Shown: positions 1 to 13,400 of the stretch, one piece after another
Layout of the letters: every line of letters begins with the position of its first letter
Numbering within the stretch: position 1 is the first letter of the stretch
Assembly: GCA_016801885.1 (NCBI GenBank)
Contig: CM028884.1
Span: 11,474,181 to 11,538,180 of the forward strand
DNA from: Toxotes chatareus
Lineage: Eukaryota; Chordata; Actinopteri; Toxotidae
Length of the DNA: 64,000 nucleotides
Reading direction: 5' to 3'
Program-made: the position numbers and the translations under genes
The notes under the pieces: model-generated
Told to the model about the DNA's origin: nothing
What the model saw: the letters and a program-made list of their open reading frames with translations, nothing else
The model's database searches: none

Positions 1-1870
1 TTTTCTAGGAGCTTCATGCACATACGTGTATGAGTCCTACTGTGTCTTTGGTAAGCTTCACAATAGATCAATGTCTTTTTCACAGAAACAAAGATATTGT
101 TTCTAATGTGTTCTCCTGTTTTTTCCTTTATGTCTTCCTTTTTTTGTTCATTTTTTCCTTTAAAAGTTGTGGGGTCCTGGTTTCATATCCCTTGACCCTT
201 TTAAAATCACTTGTAATTCACAAAGAAAAAGTTCAGAAGACAAAAAAAAAAAAGAATTTTCTTCTTAATTCCTTAACACTACATTGGAAGTACAAGTTTC
301 CTGTGCGACAGGAGTGACTGATTGACTGTGGTGTGTTGCGGCGTTGTCAGTGTTGAGTGTGATGATAGTCAGCTGAAGGCTCTCACCTGTCGCTGCTGAG
401 GCGGAGTGAGGGGACGACTGGCGCCGACCCAGTCTAAACAGGAGTCAGCCCTCATTGTCTGAACAGGTCTGCTTCACACTGAGCGTGTTTCACTGAGGGA
501 GAGAGAGGGAGAGACACAGAGAAGAAGAAAGTCTGATATTCACGCGCACACAGGAAACCTCCCCTGGTCTTTCACACATACCTCTCCTGCTGCACACGCT
601 CCTGTCTGTTTGTTAGCAGTTAGTTTAACACACTGTCCTTCCTGTCTCAGTGCATACAGTGACTTTAAGACACATTGCTGTCGATGTGTGCATGAGATTT
701 CCAAAATATTTATTCAAATAGTCAAGCTCACATGGTAGCAGTGTGTGCACGGAAGTGTGTTCTTGTATACGTCTGTGTTCATATGTGTTTCTTTCGCATG
801 CATGCGCAGGTATGTTTTGGAATTTGTTCATGTTACATTGAACAGCATGTAGACTTGTTTGCCTGTAAAGGTTTTATAAACTGAACGACCTGATGTGTGT
901 GAAACAGTGATATTTTCTGTGATTGCGTCTTGATTTTTCAAACACACACTCTGAGACACACCCTCCCCTTTCGTGGGCAGTGGGCTGATCTGCAGCATGA
1001 CACTCCCAGGCTGCGCTTCTTACTCCAGCCCCTGATGTGTGTGTCTGAGCAGGATATGTGTGTGAGAGTGATGGCTGAGACAAACCATCTGTTTGGCTGA
1101 GTTTGGGTGTGCTTGATATCCCCTCTGCCTCAGTGTGGCTGCCCTGCAGATGTTTTGGTTGTTTTTAGCGCTGCTTTGTTTTTGATTCACCCTCGTCTGT
1201 TTAGAACTGGAGGGATTACATCCCATCCACTATGGGACATTTGAAGAAGTGTTAGTTAAGTCTCCGTGTTGTGCCCCTTCTATAAAACTGTCTGTGCCAT
1301 TCCACTTATCTTGGGACCAGTCAAACACAGATTTACTATAATCCTGGGTGTCCTCTCTTTTTGTCTTATGTCTTTGAACACAGGCTGGAATTAAGAACAT
1401 AGCACAATGCACTGTATGTCGCTAAAATGATCTGACTTTCAGTTTGGTGAATCTGTGGCGTCAGCACAGCTTTGCTACGGTATGGGTTAAATCTCATGAT
1501 TTGTTTGCAGCTGCCTGTGCAGTTTACTTTTTTGGTTGCAGATATGTTTGCTGTTTCCTTGTAAAATTAGACAGTAAACAAAATATTTGTCTGTGTGTTT
1601 ATACATCAGTTGTATAATGCATGTATCATACTTTTTTAATGCCTCTGGGGCAGATTTCTGTTTGCTTGAGAGGTTAAGATCCACAGTCAGCTACAGAACA
1701 ACAATGAGAAAACTGACACAATGAAGGACTCTACAAGAGGCTGGGGATTTGCTTTCACAGTCGCTTTTACTGTCCGTAAATGCCACTTTTGAAAAGGGTT
1801 CTCTTCTTACGCTGTTTTTATGTTTTATGTTTTTATGCTATGCACATTGTGTGAAACATGAGGTGTCAAA
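1..1870. other. No gene seen; unassigned noncoding sequence
   Basis: I see no coding sequence here; the short open frames lack splice context and protein-like composition. About 320-620 is somewhat richer in CpG and ends in purine-rich sequence, with a donor-like GAACAG/GTCTGC at about 462-473. It could be an untranslated first exon or promoter of a neighbouring gene, but no TATA box or coding continuation supports that. Confidence 0.4.
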
Positions 1871-1874
1871 CAAG

Positions 1875-3050
1875 GGTGGAAGTAGTGACTTACAATTACT
1901 GTTACAAAGTTGTATTCTTTGTGTACTTATTGTGTACTTATTTTTAAAAGCTTGTTATTTCACTCTTACTTAAGTATTTTTTAACTCAAGTATTTTAGTT
2001 CGCTGCATTTAAAGTTGAAATCATTAGTGTAAAAACAAAAGTCACCAGACGAAGTGATGATTAGTCGTGTGAGAACACAACAAATGAAAAGAACCAAACT
2101 AGCAGTTGCAGCAGAGAAGAAACTTCTGGTGAGTCTGCAGTATCATGGTCTGTGGCCGCTGGAGGGCAGAGCTCCATGTTCAGAAAGGAGCTGATCTCAG
2201 CTACATACATGTTCTACATGGATCCTTCAGCTGTGACTTCTGCGTTCACTTCTACTGTCAGTGAGGTGTGCACCACCTTTCTGTTGTTTTTGACAATCAT
2301 TGCTGTCACAGCAATGCAGCGCTCATTCAGGTCAGTGTTTGAAAACTTGAAGTGAGACAGAGAGGCTGACTGGACTGGTTATAGTTTGCAATGAGAGTGA
2401 ATGAACAGATTAGCTGGATTTAGGGCAGATTGTGGAGGATTCCGCTGTGCACAAGACTCTCAGAGTGACATTCAGACAGGAGTTGAATCAGGAACTTGCT
2501 GCTCAGGGCATTTACACCCATGTGGTGTGCACTCTTGCCACTACCCACTTGCCCACTACTGGGTTACCCCGGCAACATGGCATTTTGTCTGTGTTTTTCA
2601 GGTGCAGCCGCTGTGGATTTTATGTTGTTTATTCACCTCTGCCTTTTCTCTCTCTGCCTATTCTCCTGTTAACTGAAAGAAGCAGCAGGCTATATGATTT
2701 ACACAGCTTAATATTGCTGCATAAAGTCTATGGACACTCGCCATGGTATTCAGGTGTTTCTGCTATTTTGTCCACCCCATTTATATCAGTGAAGATAGGC
2801 TAAATAGCAGAAACGTCTCTCTGTATAATGCAATACAGCTCAACAGCATCACACACCACATCCTCCAAAATTATTATGCAATTGAATCAACACCTTTCAA
2901 AGACAATTTAAATAAAAACTGAACATCAAAATTTCATGAAGGAGGATTTATTGCAGAACTGTTGTTTCACGCTTTTATATGACTGCTTTCGGACACCAGT
3001 GATTTTACTTCTACTTGAGTAACTACTTCTTTTGAGCACAATTTTACAGC
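1875..3050. mobile_element. Degraded transposon-like patch (possible fish hAT-type non-autonomous element)
   Basis: The left part (about 1,877-2,000) has runs of the ACTTAAGTATTTT / ACTCAAGTATTTT kind. The right part (about 2,995-3,040) has ACTTCTACTTGAGTAACTACTTC. Such 'TACTTGAGTA' ends are, from memory, typical of very abundant fish hAT-like elements, and the two ends share a short inverted ACTACTTC core. The interior has only broken frames. No clean target-site duplication is visible, so boundaries are approximate. Confidence 0.3.
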
Positions 3051-6000
3051 AGTCTTTCAAACCCTGATAATCTATCATGTGAAAAGAATGAATGCAAGTC
3101 AAATTCCTTGTACTACTATAGTGTGCAATGCTGTACAAATGGTGAATCTTATTATTTAGATGTCATATTACACAATTTAGGTTATTTTCAGGTTGCATCA
3201 TAATGAATTTCCAACCGCTGATCACTCCTCATTCAGTGATGTTTGAATGATGATTATTTCTGGAAATAATTAACCAAAAAAAGACAATTTAGGAAAGAAT
3301 AAACAAGAATGAATGTAAGGAAGATAATTCTGTAGCATTCCTCTGGCATGAGAAATTTCTGGATCTAACTATGGCTAAGATGACAACAACAGTTCATCTG
3401 AGGCCATGTGTATAATAAACTTTGTTGTGAAAAAACAGTTGTACTGTGATTGGGAGCAGGAGTCTCACTAGAAATGATTTCTGTTTCTCCAAACTTCAAC
3501 CATCTGTTTTTTGCCATCTGTCATTAAAGGAAATGAGTCATGCCGACTTGAGAGAATCTTCTGGAATCTGTTGCATCCAGTTTATCTCCCTCTTGCCTAC
3601 AGAGCCTCTTTGGCTCGGTGTTAGTGGGATCTCACTGACCGGCCTTATCTGTTGGTGCCCAGGTGGGGTTATCAGCTCTGGCCTCCCTCAGGCACAAGAA
3701 CCTCAGACCTCACACAGACTGGTGGAAAGAGGGGATGTTGGAGTTTAGCCTGTTAGTAATATTTTATTTCTTGAAGAAGACACGTTTTCCTGCAGTAATT
3801 ACACACAACTTAAAGAATATAAAAATATTTAATACTTACATTGTAACATGTCAGCTGTTTTTTCACTCAGTTTCAGTCATGTTTATCTGATATGTATATT
3901 TGCTGATGGTATCAGCCATATTTGTTTAGGTTGAAATTCCCCTACAGTATGTAAAGCTAGCTCAACTATGCAAGCTTAATTTAGTCAATTGTTATTCTTG
4001 TCAGAGAAGGGTAATAAGCCCACACTTGCCCCATGTGTTTTGAGTTGGCCTGAGTGGTGAGTGGGACGGGGAGTGTTGACTCTCTGGTGAAAAGTGGCCT
4101 TGATCCATCTCTGCGTGGTCACTTCCAGGTCAGGCTGTAGGCAGAGTCGTTGCAGGGCGTGGAGAGGGGGTGGGGGGGGTGGGGGGGCAGGATATCAGAG
4201 ACAGGCCAAATAAACAAACCTGTCAGCCGTAGCATGGCCCTCTGACCTCCCCTGTCCCATCTGTTTTCTTATCTACTCCACCGCTAATACTGAGAACAAG
4301 TGACACCTCTCTCAGGCAAGCACTCACTGTTTTCCTTCCACTTAGCCACGCCAGAGGTGCACAAGAAGATGATATCGTATGGCTTGTAGAGGCAGAGCTA
4401 TGCTGAAGGCAGAAAGGCTTTACATTATCTGGAATAATAAACATAGTATTTAACAGTTATAATTATTATAATACAAATGTACTACATGGCTGTTTTTCGA
4501 GGATTCAAAGTCCAGTGAAACAGATCTCATTTGAGTGGCAACCTCACAGAGAGAGAACACTTGCTCTCTATACAAAGCTGAATATTATTTCTTATATCCA
4601 TGTTCTCAGAGAGTCACTCTTACCAGCTGGAGAGGACATAAAAATATGAGAAACAAATAATGATGAATGATTGTGAAACAAATAATGTAGGTTTCACAGA
4701 TATCACAAACATTTACGTCAAACGGCAGCAAATGTAATAATGAAGTCTGAAGTGATTACTTGTTGGGCCTGCGGACAGTAACATAATGTGATCCCAGTGG
4801 CACCTAAACCTTGTTGCTCATGTCCCCTCCCTCCAGTCAGTAAGGTCAGACAAGATAGATCACACAAGTAACTAGTGTGGTTATAACAAGAGACATAGAT
4901 CGTCCTTCTTTCTCCACCTTCTCTCCAGCTGTTACTCGGTGTCGGACAAGAAGGCCATAGACCCATCATTCCTTGTAGAAGGGCGGAGTGGATAGGTGGT
5001 TGATGGTGCCAGTCAGTGGTGAGGGCGGAGGAACAGGGGCCTGTTAATGAATCTCCCAAGGGATAAAAGGTTGTGGGGGTGGAGTGAAGGGGAGGAGCTG
5101 CAACAGGAGAGGAGGCTCCAAAGGCAGAGTTTGTGTGTTTGTGGCTGTGTGTGTTGTATTTGTGCTTTTTTCTTTTTTTTTTGGAGGGGGGGTGACAAGC
5201 TGTCACACTGCAGGAAAGTCTGCTCCAGTAAGTCACATCTGCTAAAGGGCACGAGGGCCATGCCTCAGGGCTGCAAGGTCAAAGGGCAAGGCGTCCCCCT
5301 GCAGAGCGCTAAGATCACATATCCACTGCAGTCAATAAACTGGCTGCTGTCACTGTTACAGACACTGATAATACTGGTCCCTTTTTCTATAGACTCAACT
5401 GTGGAACTGCATCATATTGATTTACAGTATGTCTCACCCACCTTTATCTGTTTTATTCTAGGATCCTGGTGATTGAAAGATCACATTGTCTTGATACAGT
5501 TGTGTGTACAATGTGGAACAATGTGTGCTACTGATAAAGCCATTCAAGTTAAAATGTCTTTCTTTTTTCTTTTTCTTTTAAATAAAAACAACCGTTTACC
5601 CTATTTACCCTGTACACTTCTTACAAAATACACACTGCAGATTCAGTAGTGAGGAAAGGCACTGCGGGCTGACATTTCTACCTTGTGTTAAGGGATGCAA
5701 GCTTTAGCTACTTGTGTTCATCTTGGCTGATCGAAGCCTCGTTTGTTTACTTCTGAGTTACCACAGGCTCATGGCTCCACAGCAGAGGGGCGGCCCAGTG
5801 AACAGCACCTTCTGTTCTAATCCTGACACAGCAAATAAGTATGCGTGTGTGTGTATGGATACCACTCTGGTGTCAGAGTTACAATTTTTCTTGGCACGGT
5901 TGAAGTTTGGCGCAATGAAAGGGAGGTTGATTCCCTGTCAAGGCTGGCTCATGACCTCCTTGCTATCATATAAAGAAATACAACCTCCTGCTGTGCTAGC

Positions 6001-7990
6001 CTAGCTTCTGACAAATCAGCAAATAGGCATCCTATTTGTTCTTGACCTTACCACCATCTCTCGGGTCCTGGAGCCACCCTAACTTAAAGTTTGTTTTCTC
6101 TGGATTATCTGATCTTCTATCTTATTTCCACTCAAAAGCAATGGGAGCAGAGAATGGAGCCAGCACCCCTCATTCTCCATCCCCACCCCACCACTGCCCC
6201 TGCAGTGTCTGACCCTCCCCTGCCTCTGCCCGTCTACAAGTTTGGCAAGGCCCATGACCTCCCAGCGTAGCTCCCTTGGTGACCGGTAATGGTTTATTTT
6301 CTGTCAAAGTGCATTTTGGTACCGCTCTGCTCAAATTTTCAGGACAAATTCAGCAGTTGTGCAACTTGAACCAGTCATGAGCTCACATGTTTACAGTGCA
6401 AGGCTGCCATTGTTTGTCACACCTTTCAAATAAAAGGTAGCCAAGATGGACAGTGTTTACAGGATGCTGGGAGCTGTCGGGGGCTGCGGCTGGCAGCTTT
6501 GTCCACTGGGATGGTGTTTGGAGGCTAATTTGATGGTTGCCAAGCCCTCCCCCACTTCCCTGCTACAGCCGAGTGGTGCCTGTCTGGATGCTTCATGGTC
6601 ACCTCATGGTTTGTTCATTGTCATGTTTTAAACAATGGTTCTCAACCTACAATGGATAATGGACCATTGTTTTTTTCCCCCACTGCCGCACTGCTGTTCC
6701 TTAGAACAACAAAGGTGTGAATAATACAAACTTGTGCAAGAAGTTGTTTGATCACTTCTTGTATATTTCTTTTGATGGCAACTTTTTCTTTATGTGTTTA
6801 TTCCAGTGGTATATTTGTTTTCAATCAATGGTTGTTGAATTATGTAAATATAGTTGTGGAAATGGTGAGGGTGCAGGCTTACCTTTTGACAAATCTGCCC
6901 ACCTCCCTACATGATAACGTAGGGAGTAACTTTGGGTCCCCGCATGTCATGAGTGGCAGGCAGTTTCAGAGTTTAGAAGTCTTTGAAGAAATAAAATTTC
7001 TAGAGGACTCTGAGGTGCTTTTTTTTTTTGTCATTCTCAAAAAAAAACATTTTATCACAGAATCAACATGAGATACTACCCCAAGGTTTCTGTGCATTTT
7101 GTAATGTGACTATTGTTGCCTGAGCCTAATCACTAAGCAGGGGAAGAAAGAATGCTAATCTATTGGGTTGTTGAGTGTCAGCCAGGACTCTTGTCTGACA
7201 AGCTTGTTGACTCTCCTCACATTGGCCAGATTTCTCTGGTTGCTCTGCCCTGCAGGTACAGAACATCTAGTGTATAGCTCAGTTTCACTGCAAAAAAAAG
7301 ATTCTCCTCAAATGCAAAAGGTGACAAAGTTGTTTTTTTGTTTTTTTTTGTAGTTGTGTGGGCATTTTATTTATTTCAGCTATGTGGCTCTAACACTACT
7401 TCTTTGAAAAGCATTAATGATATTTTTGTGATATTTTGAATATTCTTTATCAGGACCACATTCAGTGTTCATGAACTCATTAACCTGCTTCCATTCCACC
7501 GCTCTGTTTGTTCAAACATTCTGATGTAGTGGTGATGGCTGCAGGTACATTTATAATTCAAGTTATTGTGAAATAAACAGTGGGACTATGGTGCAGCTGA
7601 ATGGAACACCTAAGGGCGTTTATCACAGCTTCACTAAGCATTTGTGTATTTATGTTGAAATGAGCGTGGCGGTGTCAGTTTCCATCACACTGTGTGTTTC
7701 TGCATCAAACGCTCTGTAACAGACGCAGGCCTGGCAGCTCTGCAACACTCCCACTGATGTCTGATCAGCTCCCTCCTCAGTTGTTCTCCATCTATTGCGT
7801 GACATCTTACAGGATGATTATCTTATCCACCTCTTCCTCTTCTGTCCACTCTCCTCAGTTCCCCTGTTTCTATTGACCTCCTCCTGTTCTATGTCCCATT
7901 TTCCTTCCTCCCCTGTACTTCTCTATCCTCACCCACCCCTAGCCTCCTCTCCTTCTTCCACCCTCAATGTCAGCTAATTAGGGGGGGTGA
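3051..7990. other. No gene seen; noncoding with low-complexity patches
   Basis: No supportable exon. There is a G-run cluster at 4,166-4,187, a pyrimidine tract near 5,555-5,580 and short poly-T runs near 5,166 and 7,020. The antisense open frame of about 170 codons over 4,718-5,236 is low in complexity and crosses a purine/pyrimidine tract, so I treat it as chance. Confidence 0.5.
4166..4187 (+). other. G-run cluster, potential G-quadruplex
   Basis: Three long G runs (5, 8 and 7 Gs) are separated by single T residues, with a further GGG just upstream. The long runs can supply more than four G3 tracts, enough for an intramolecular quadruplex in principle. No gene context gives it a role. Confidence 0.45.
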
Positions 7991-8160
7991 GGAAAGGGCA
8001 GTACAAAGACCTCGTCTGGCCCACCCACTGACCTCATTCCACCCTTTACTGAGCCATCATTTCTAACCATTAGCCCTGTCTTAGTCTTTTGATTAGGGCC
8101 AAGAACGCCTGGACACAAAGGGCTAATCATGGGATACAACTAGCTGGGCTGTGTCACTCA
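7980..8160. promoter_or_regulatory. Possible conserved noncoding element
   Basis: A non-repetitive block with clustered TAATC-type homeodomain sites on both strands: TTGATTAGGG at about 8,088 and GGCTAATCATGG at about 8,122, plus an ATTAGCCC. No open frame or transposon signature. Enhancer identity is inferred from composition only. Confidence 0.25.
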
Positions 8161-11100
8161 CCTTTGGGACTGTCCCTTCCCGTCCCACCCTGCCCACCTC
8201 TCTTGTTTGTCTTTGGTCTGCTGCTCAAGAACTGAGCCTCTAATTTAGTCGCTGGTCAGCGAGGCAAAGAGTCTGTCTCAGCCTGTCTCTGTCTCTCTTC
8301 TTTGGCTGTCACTGAAAGAGATATTGTCTTTCTGACCTGCCTCATGATTACACGTCCCTACTTGCTATTTCTTTTTTTGTTTTGTTCATCTGAAGGTACA
8401 TTCACTCTGAAGTTAGTGTTAAAAAAGTTCCCTTTCCACTGAAGTATGTGACAAATCTAATATATCTAGAAACAGCAGTGTTATTTTAAAAATTTTATTT
8501 TCTTCATTTGAATCATTTTGACATAGTAATAATCCTGACGCTTACAACCTGCATTTATCCACTTAATTTACATACAGTACATGATGCAATACTTGAAAGT
8601 CTGGGATGAAAGTAACTTCTTACTACTTCTCTCTGCCTTGCTACATATAGGACATTCTACCGCCAGCCTTGACACTGAAAGCTGACATAGTACATAATTC
8701 ATGAGATACACAACCATCCAATATGGAATGCATGTTCTTGGGTACACTGGGATATATATATATGTGTTACATCCTTGAACAGTAATCCAAAACCAGGTAT
8801 TTTAAAGAGTATTCTTGTCAACACTGCTGTGAAACTCTGACTCAATCTCTACTGTAAGGACTTCATAACACTTTATTGTGACAACAGTGTATTAGTATGT
8901 GATATTATGTGCATTTCCATCCACCTGTTTTTACGTGCAGTTTCAGTTTAAGCATTAAAAAAAGAAAAAAAAGTCACAATATCAAAATACTTTTTGTGTT
9001 TCCTGAGGTGGAAAAGTTGGTGTATCAGCAAAAGAAAAATGCAACAAAGTTCACTGGAAATAATTTTTAGTAGTTAGTATTTTAGCAAATAAATCATGGA
9101 TCCCTACATGAATCGTGCTACTCAAACGTCCACTTAAGCTTCCACTCCACTGAAGAGACAAAAGATTGCGGCGGACGAAAATATCAAATATTTGTGGAGC
9201 CTTCTTCAGGTTAATACATGAAACAAACACAAATGCCATATTTTCATTAGGTTTTCCAGTACATCATCTTGTTGCACCATCTGCACCGTTCTGCAACAGT
9301 TTAATGGCACCAGAGTGGAGACTTACCACCACTAATTGTTTATATAATTGAACCAACACTGAAATTTTGTACAATGGTAGTGGATGTGAACATTTCATGA
9401 GATGCTAATCATTTTTTTTTTTTTCATTTGTTCCTTATATTCAATGTGTTAAAAATGAATTAGCTGATAATTTAATGTATTTGACCAATGTCGTCCAAAC
9501 TGAGGTGAGAGTTGTCCTATTCTGTTGTTTGATTGCCAGCTAGCTTCATTTGCTATCTTGTATTTGTAATGATTGCTCAACAGCAGATCTATTTTGTGAT
9601 GGTTACTGATTGGTCAGTGGGACAAGAACTTACCTGTCCTCTGCTGGGATGTGTCTGCCTTTGAGGTAGATCATACACACACACACACACGCTTCCATTA
9701 AGTAAACACTTCCATGATTGTTCTCATACACAAAGAGACATGTCTCCTCATGAAATCACAGGCACACAGTTTAATCAGTAGTCGATTGCATGGGTGGAAT
9801 CCAGCAATTTGAAACCCAAGTGTATTACCACATGCCAACATGCCATTCTTCTGGCTACTGCTGCATGATGAAACCTTTTGGCGGTTGTCGTGATGGACAG
9901 AAAGCCGCTTAGATATAACTGAGGGGAAAGTTTCCCATGTCTCCATCCGAAATGTGTTAAGACTCGCAAGACGTCGGAACAAAGCACCCACACTGCGAGA
10001 CTGTCATACTGTCTGCTTGAAGTTGGCAGGGCAATTATAGTGTACATCTTTGAACTTTCAGATCCGTTTAAAACAAAGCTTGTTCGTCATTGCCAGCCTT
10101 GCCAAAGTCCAGGTGTTGTGAAGCTTCACTGGCACAGAATCTCAAGGAGAAATATGAGACTTTGGTCTTTGAGATGATATTGAAGTTTGCACTGCAAGTA
10201 TGTTTGTTTTGCCATTGACCAGATTCATTCCCATCATCAGATGAGCAAATATGATAAAGATTTTTTTCTCATCAGTTTATTTCACATTACTTTCAGATTA
10301 ATTCTTTTATTTGTTAGCATAATCTGCACCTCATAAATGTGTACATTATATCAATGAATTGATTTTTGTTTCTCACTGACCTGCGTTTTTAGTCATGCAT
10401 TTATTTCAAGTTCAGTTCATCCATTGATTTATTCAATAAATACAATCATCCTAAAACCAGCCAGAGTGTCTGATCCCCATTACCATCCCTGCAAAACCAT
10501 TTGTGAGTCCTGAAAGACATTCTTCAGGGTGAAATGTCCTACAAGCAGTTAAGTATGTCAGCAATGCAAACAGATCATATAGACCCGTTAAAGTGGGTGG
10601 TGTTCAACTCACACATTACACATATGAGTCTGCCAGCAGTTCTGGCAGCTAGTCTGTTAATTCCAGGGGTTACATAGGTCATTTCACAAGGTTGCAGCAA
10701 ACCTGTAGCATACGAACCTGACAGAATGTTTTTTCTCTTCCTTTGTAATGGTAATGAGTGATATTCTTTGATGTATATTAAAGATTTATTCAGAGGAACA
10801 TTTGCACAGGCATATTGGATGTTTGCAGAGTAGCACAATGCTGACTGCTATATAAACTCTTACATTTTAAATAACTTTTCGGAAAAGAGTACAGACTTGT
10901 TGAGAACATTCTATCCTTCTCCTATTTCCACTGTCCAAAGAGCAATTGTTAAGGAAGCTGGCTGTTACACAAAGAGGCTTGTACTGCCTGTCAGGTAAGA
11001 ACTGTGTCGATGATGCAGGTTTCATGTCAGTCTGATTAACTACCCTCTGTGGTTATAAACTTCTATGGGAACAGTTTGTATCCATCATGACCACAAACCA

Positions 11101-13139
11101 AAACAGATACCTGATGATTGTAAGTGATCTTCTGAGCACAGTGCAGTTTGACGGACCATAACTGAATACCACAATCCTCTTATCGACAGTCTTAAGAAGG
11201 AGAAAGCGACACACAGAGAAAAATGGCAGTGTTGGGGGCAGGAGGGATAAAATGCTGTTCACAGAGACTGAAGAAGAGGAAAGTCAGTCTGAAGGAGCAG
11301 ATTTTTATTTCTAAGGTGTAAGGCCAGGGGACCTTTGCGTGCTTGCATCCCTCTGTATTTTCCTGATTTTACTGGATTTTGACATAAGTGTTTCTCATCT
11401 CCGAATTAACATCTACAAAAATAATGCCATGGATGTATTCTTGTCACGTAGGATGATGACTGATGTCCTTCTTCTGATGGTTTCCTCGTCCTCCTCTTGG
11501 ACGCCCTGGATTAGAGCAGACCTCCCTGCTGCCGCTCACACACAGACCTGCTTCTTTTCAACTTCTCAATCTCAGTTCTCACCCCTGCGTGTGCTTGTGT
11601 TCAGAGATGCAGTGTTTTTGTGTGGGCATGTTTGAGCGTGCATGTCTAAGTACAAATGTGTGTCTGTATGTTATGTCGTGTTGTGTTTCTCCACTTGTGT
11701 GTGTGTGTGTGTGGGGTGGGGGGGAGGCACATGCATTGGCTTTTGAGATTTAGCAGGAATGTTTTGGGGATCACTCTGTTTCAGATTTCACCTCAGTTTT
11801 TAACGTAGCAGAGGAGGGGGGGGGTGCTTGAAGGGAAAAAGAAGGGAGGATAATGTGGGTAGATGAGGGTTAGGGGTGGATGGGTGGGGGTGAGGGGGTG
11901 TTTCAGGGTAAATCTTTCCTCTCTGAGAATAATTTGATCCTCCGGCTTGGCTGGCTGTTCTCGACTGTGTCTTGTTCTGTCCGTCTCCGAACAATGCAGA
12001 TGGAGTAACGTTTCAGGTCGGAGGGGAACACTGATTCTCCAGACAGGTAGTCACTGCCCCTCCCTCTTCCTCCCCCACATCCACCCGTTTATTTCTCCCT
12101 CTCTCACACACACACAACAATACACCAGCTTCATCTCTTTCTCACATGCTTGCTCTCACCCCTGCCTGGTCTCTCTTCCCCTTTCGCTCCCCCTGGTTCT
12201 TGTGTTCTCATTGTATTTCTCTTTCTTCCTCACCCCCATCCGTCTCCTGTTGATTCAGTGGACAGGTAGTTCACTCTGACCCCACTGCCACCACCTCCAC
12301 CCCTGGCCCCCCTCTTTTTTTTTTACACAGCCCCATGTGCATTCCTCTGCAGAGACTCAGTATTAAGTGCAAGAAGCCCGACCAACCGCCCCCCCCCATC
12401 CTTAAACACGCCATTCATTACACACTGTTCGCTCTGTTCCTTTGTTTAATAATCTGACCTTTGTTGGACCTTTTTACAAGAAGCGTCCTCAGTGAACAGT
12501 AAATGGTTGTTTTAATTGATTCCCCAAAGAAAAAAAAATGTTTATTTTATTTGTCCTTTTTCTAAACAAGAACAAACAAAGCCAATAATTTAACTGACTG
12601 ATGACAAAGCTGAGATGCCACTTTATCCTGTCACAACCATTAAAACTGAGATGCACATGGTGTTTGGAAGAAAATATTGGGATAAACTGGACATAAATCA
12701 CAGTGATTGTTAAAATACACAAAACTTTTCCCCTCCTTTTTTTTCTAAATTTTGTCTCACTTTTCTTTGGCTCACTTTACTAGATTTGATTAACTGAAAC
12801 AGTACGATGTGCTGTCAACCAAATGTGATGCATTGTCGCATTGCTCTTTATTCAAGGTCTTCTTGCCCTTGTATTCTCATACAATAAGTGTTACTATAAA
12901 GTCTCAATATAACAATAACAACTTGCATGACACAAAGTCCTGTGGAGTACTTAAGGTGAATCTCATCACAGCTTTTCTGCATCAGCAGAACTTTCCTTAG
13001 CTTCATAAAACTCTTTCTCCCTCATGTCATGCATTTGAAATCAAATTAGATCCTCAAATGAACTGAGTCTTTCAAGTTTACAGCAACAAATACATTTTCC
13101 CATTTTCCAATCTCCTATTTTTTCTCCCCTCAAATGTAC
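8161..13139. other. No gene seen; noncoding with microsatellites and G/C-rich runs
   Basis: No exon can be supported. Low-complexity items are a TA run near 8,755-8,764, an AC repeat at 9,675-9,690, a TG repeat at 11,696-11,713, G-rich stretches at 11,714-11,725 and 11,814-11,899, CT-rich sequence around 12,050-12,320 and a C run near 12,388-12,399. A short exon-like piece at about 12,000-12,046 (bounded by AATGCAG and ACAG/GTAGTC) has no usable frame beyond itself. Confidence 0.5.
11866..11899 (+). other. G-rich tract, potential G-quadruplex
   Basis: Five G tracts of 3-5 residues are separated by short loops (GAGGGTTAGGGG, then GGG, GGGGG and GGGGG within 34 bases). The spacing fits a G3+ quadruplex motif. 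Role unknown. Confidence 0.45.
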
Positions 13140-13400
13140 AGAAGGTCCATTAGTACCATTTGTCATTAACCTCCCTGTGTGTAAGTTGTGGGAGCACGTG
13201 GCTGTGTTAGTTTTTCTCCCTGCGAAAACACAATCATTTCCCAGCGCTAAGAGCCCTTAATGGACTGGAATGGGCACTCTGAGGCTCATTAGCATTAGCC
13301 AGCTTCCTACTCTCCGTTAATGGAGAAATGCTCTTTATATTTATAATGCTTTTACAGAGAGGGACGATCAATATCATAATACATGATTGTGGAATATGAA
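13140..13400. promoter_or_regulatory. Possible conserved noncoding element
   Basis: Non-repetitive block containing a CACGTG E-box (GAGCACGTGGC near 13,193), paired TTAATGGA sequences near 13,257 and 13,316, and GCTCATTAGCATTAGCC near 13,285. Dense ATTA cores and absence of open frames or repeat signature suggest an enhancer. This is judgement by eye, not a conservation measurement. Confidence 0.25.

Noticed and set aside
2432..2803. Possible transposase remnant (HKTLRVTFRQELNQELAAQG then RCSRCGF)
   Set aside because: Faint resemblance to the C-terminal cysteine region of piggyBac-type transposases, but too short, without the spaced Cys/His set; not strong enough to annotate.
4718..5472. Long overlapping open frames on opposite strands
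   Set aside because: Low-complexity tract (poly-T/purine) and no recognisable domain or splice sites.
12000..12046. Small exon-like segment bounded by AATGCAG and ACAG/GTAGTC
   Set aside because: Weak acceptor, TAA within the ATG frame, CT-rich surroundings; no support.
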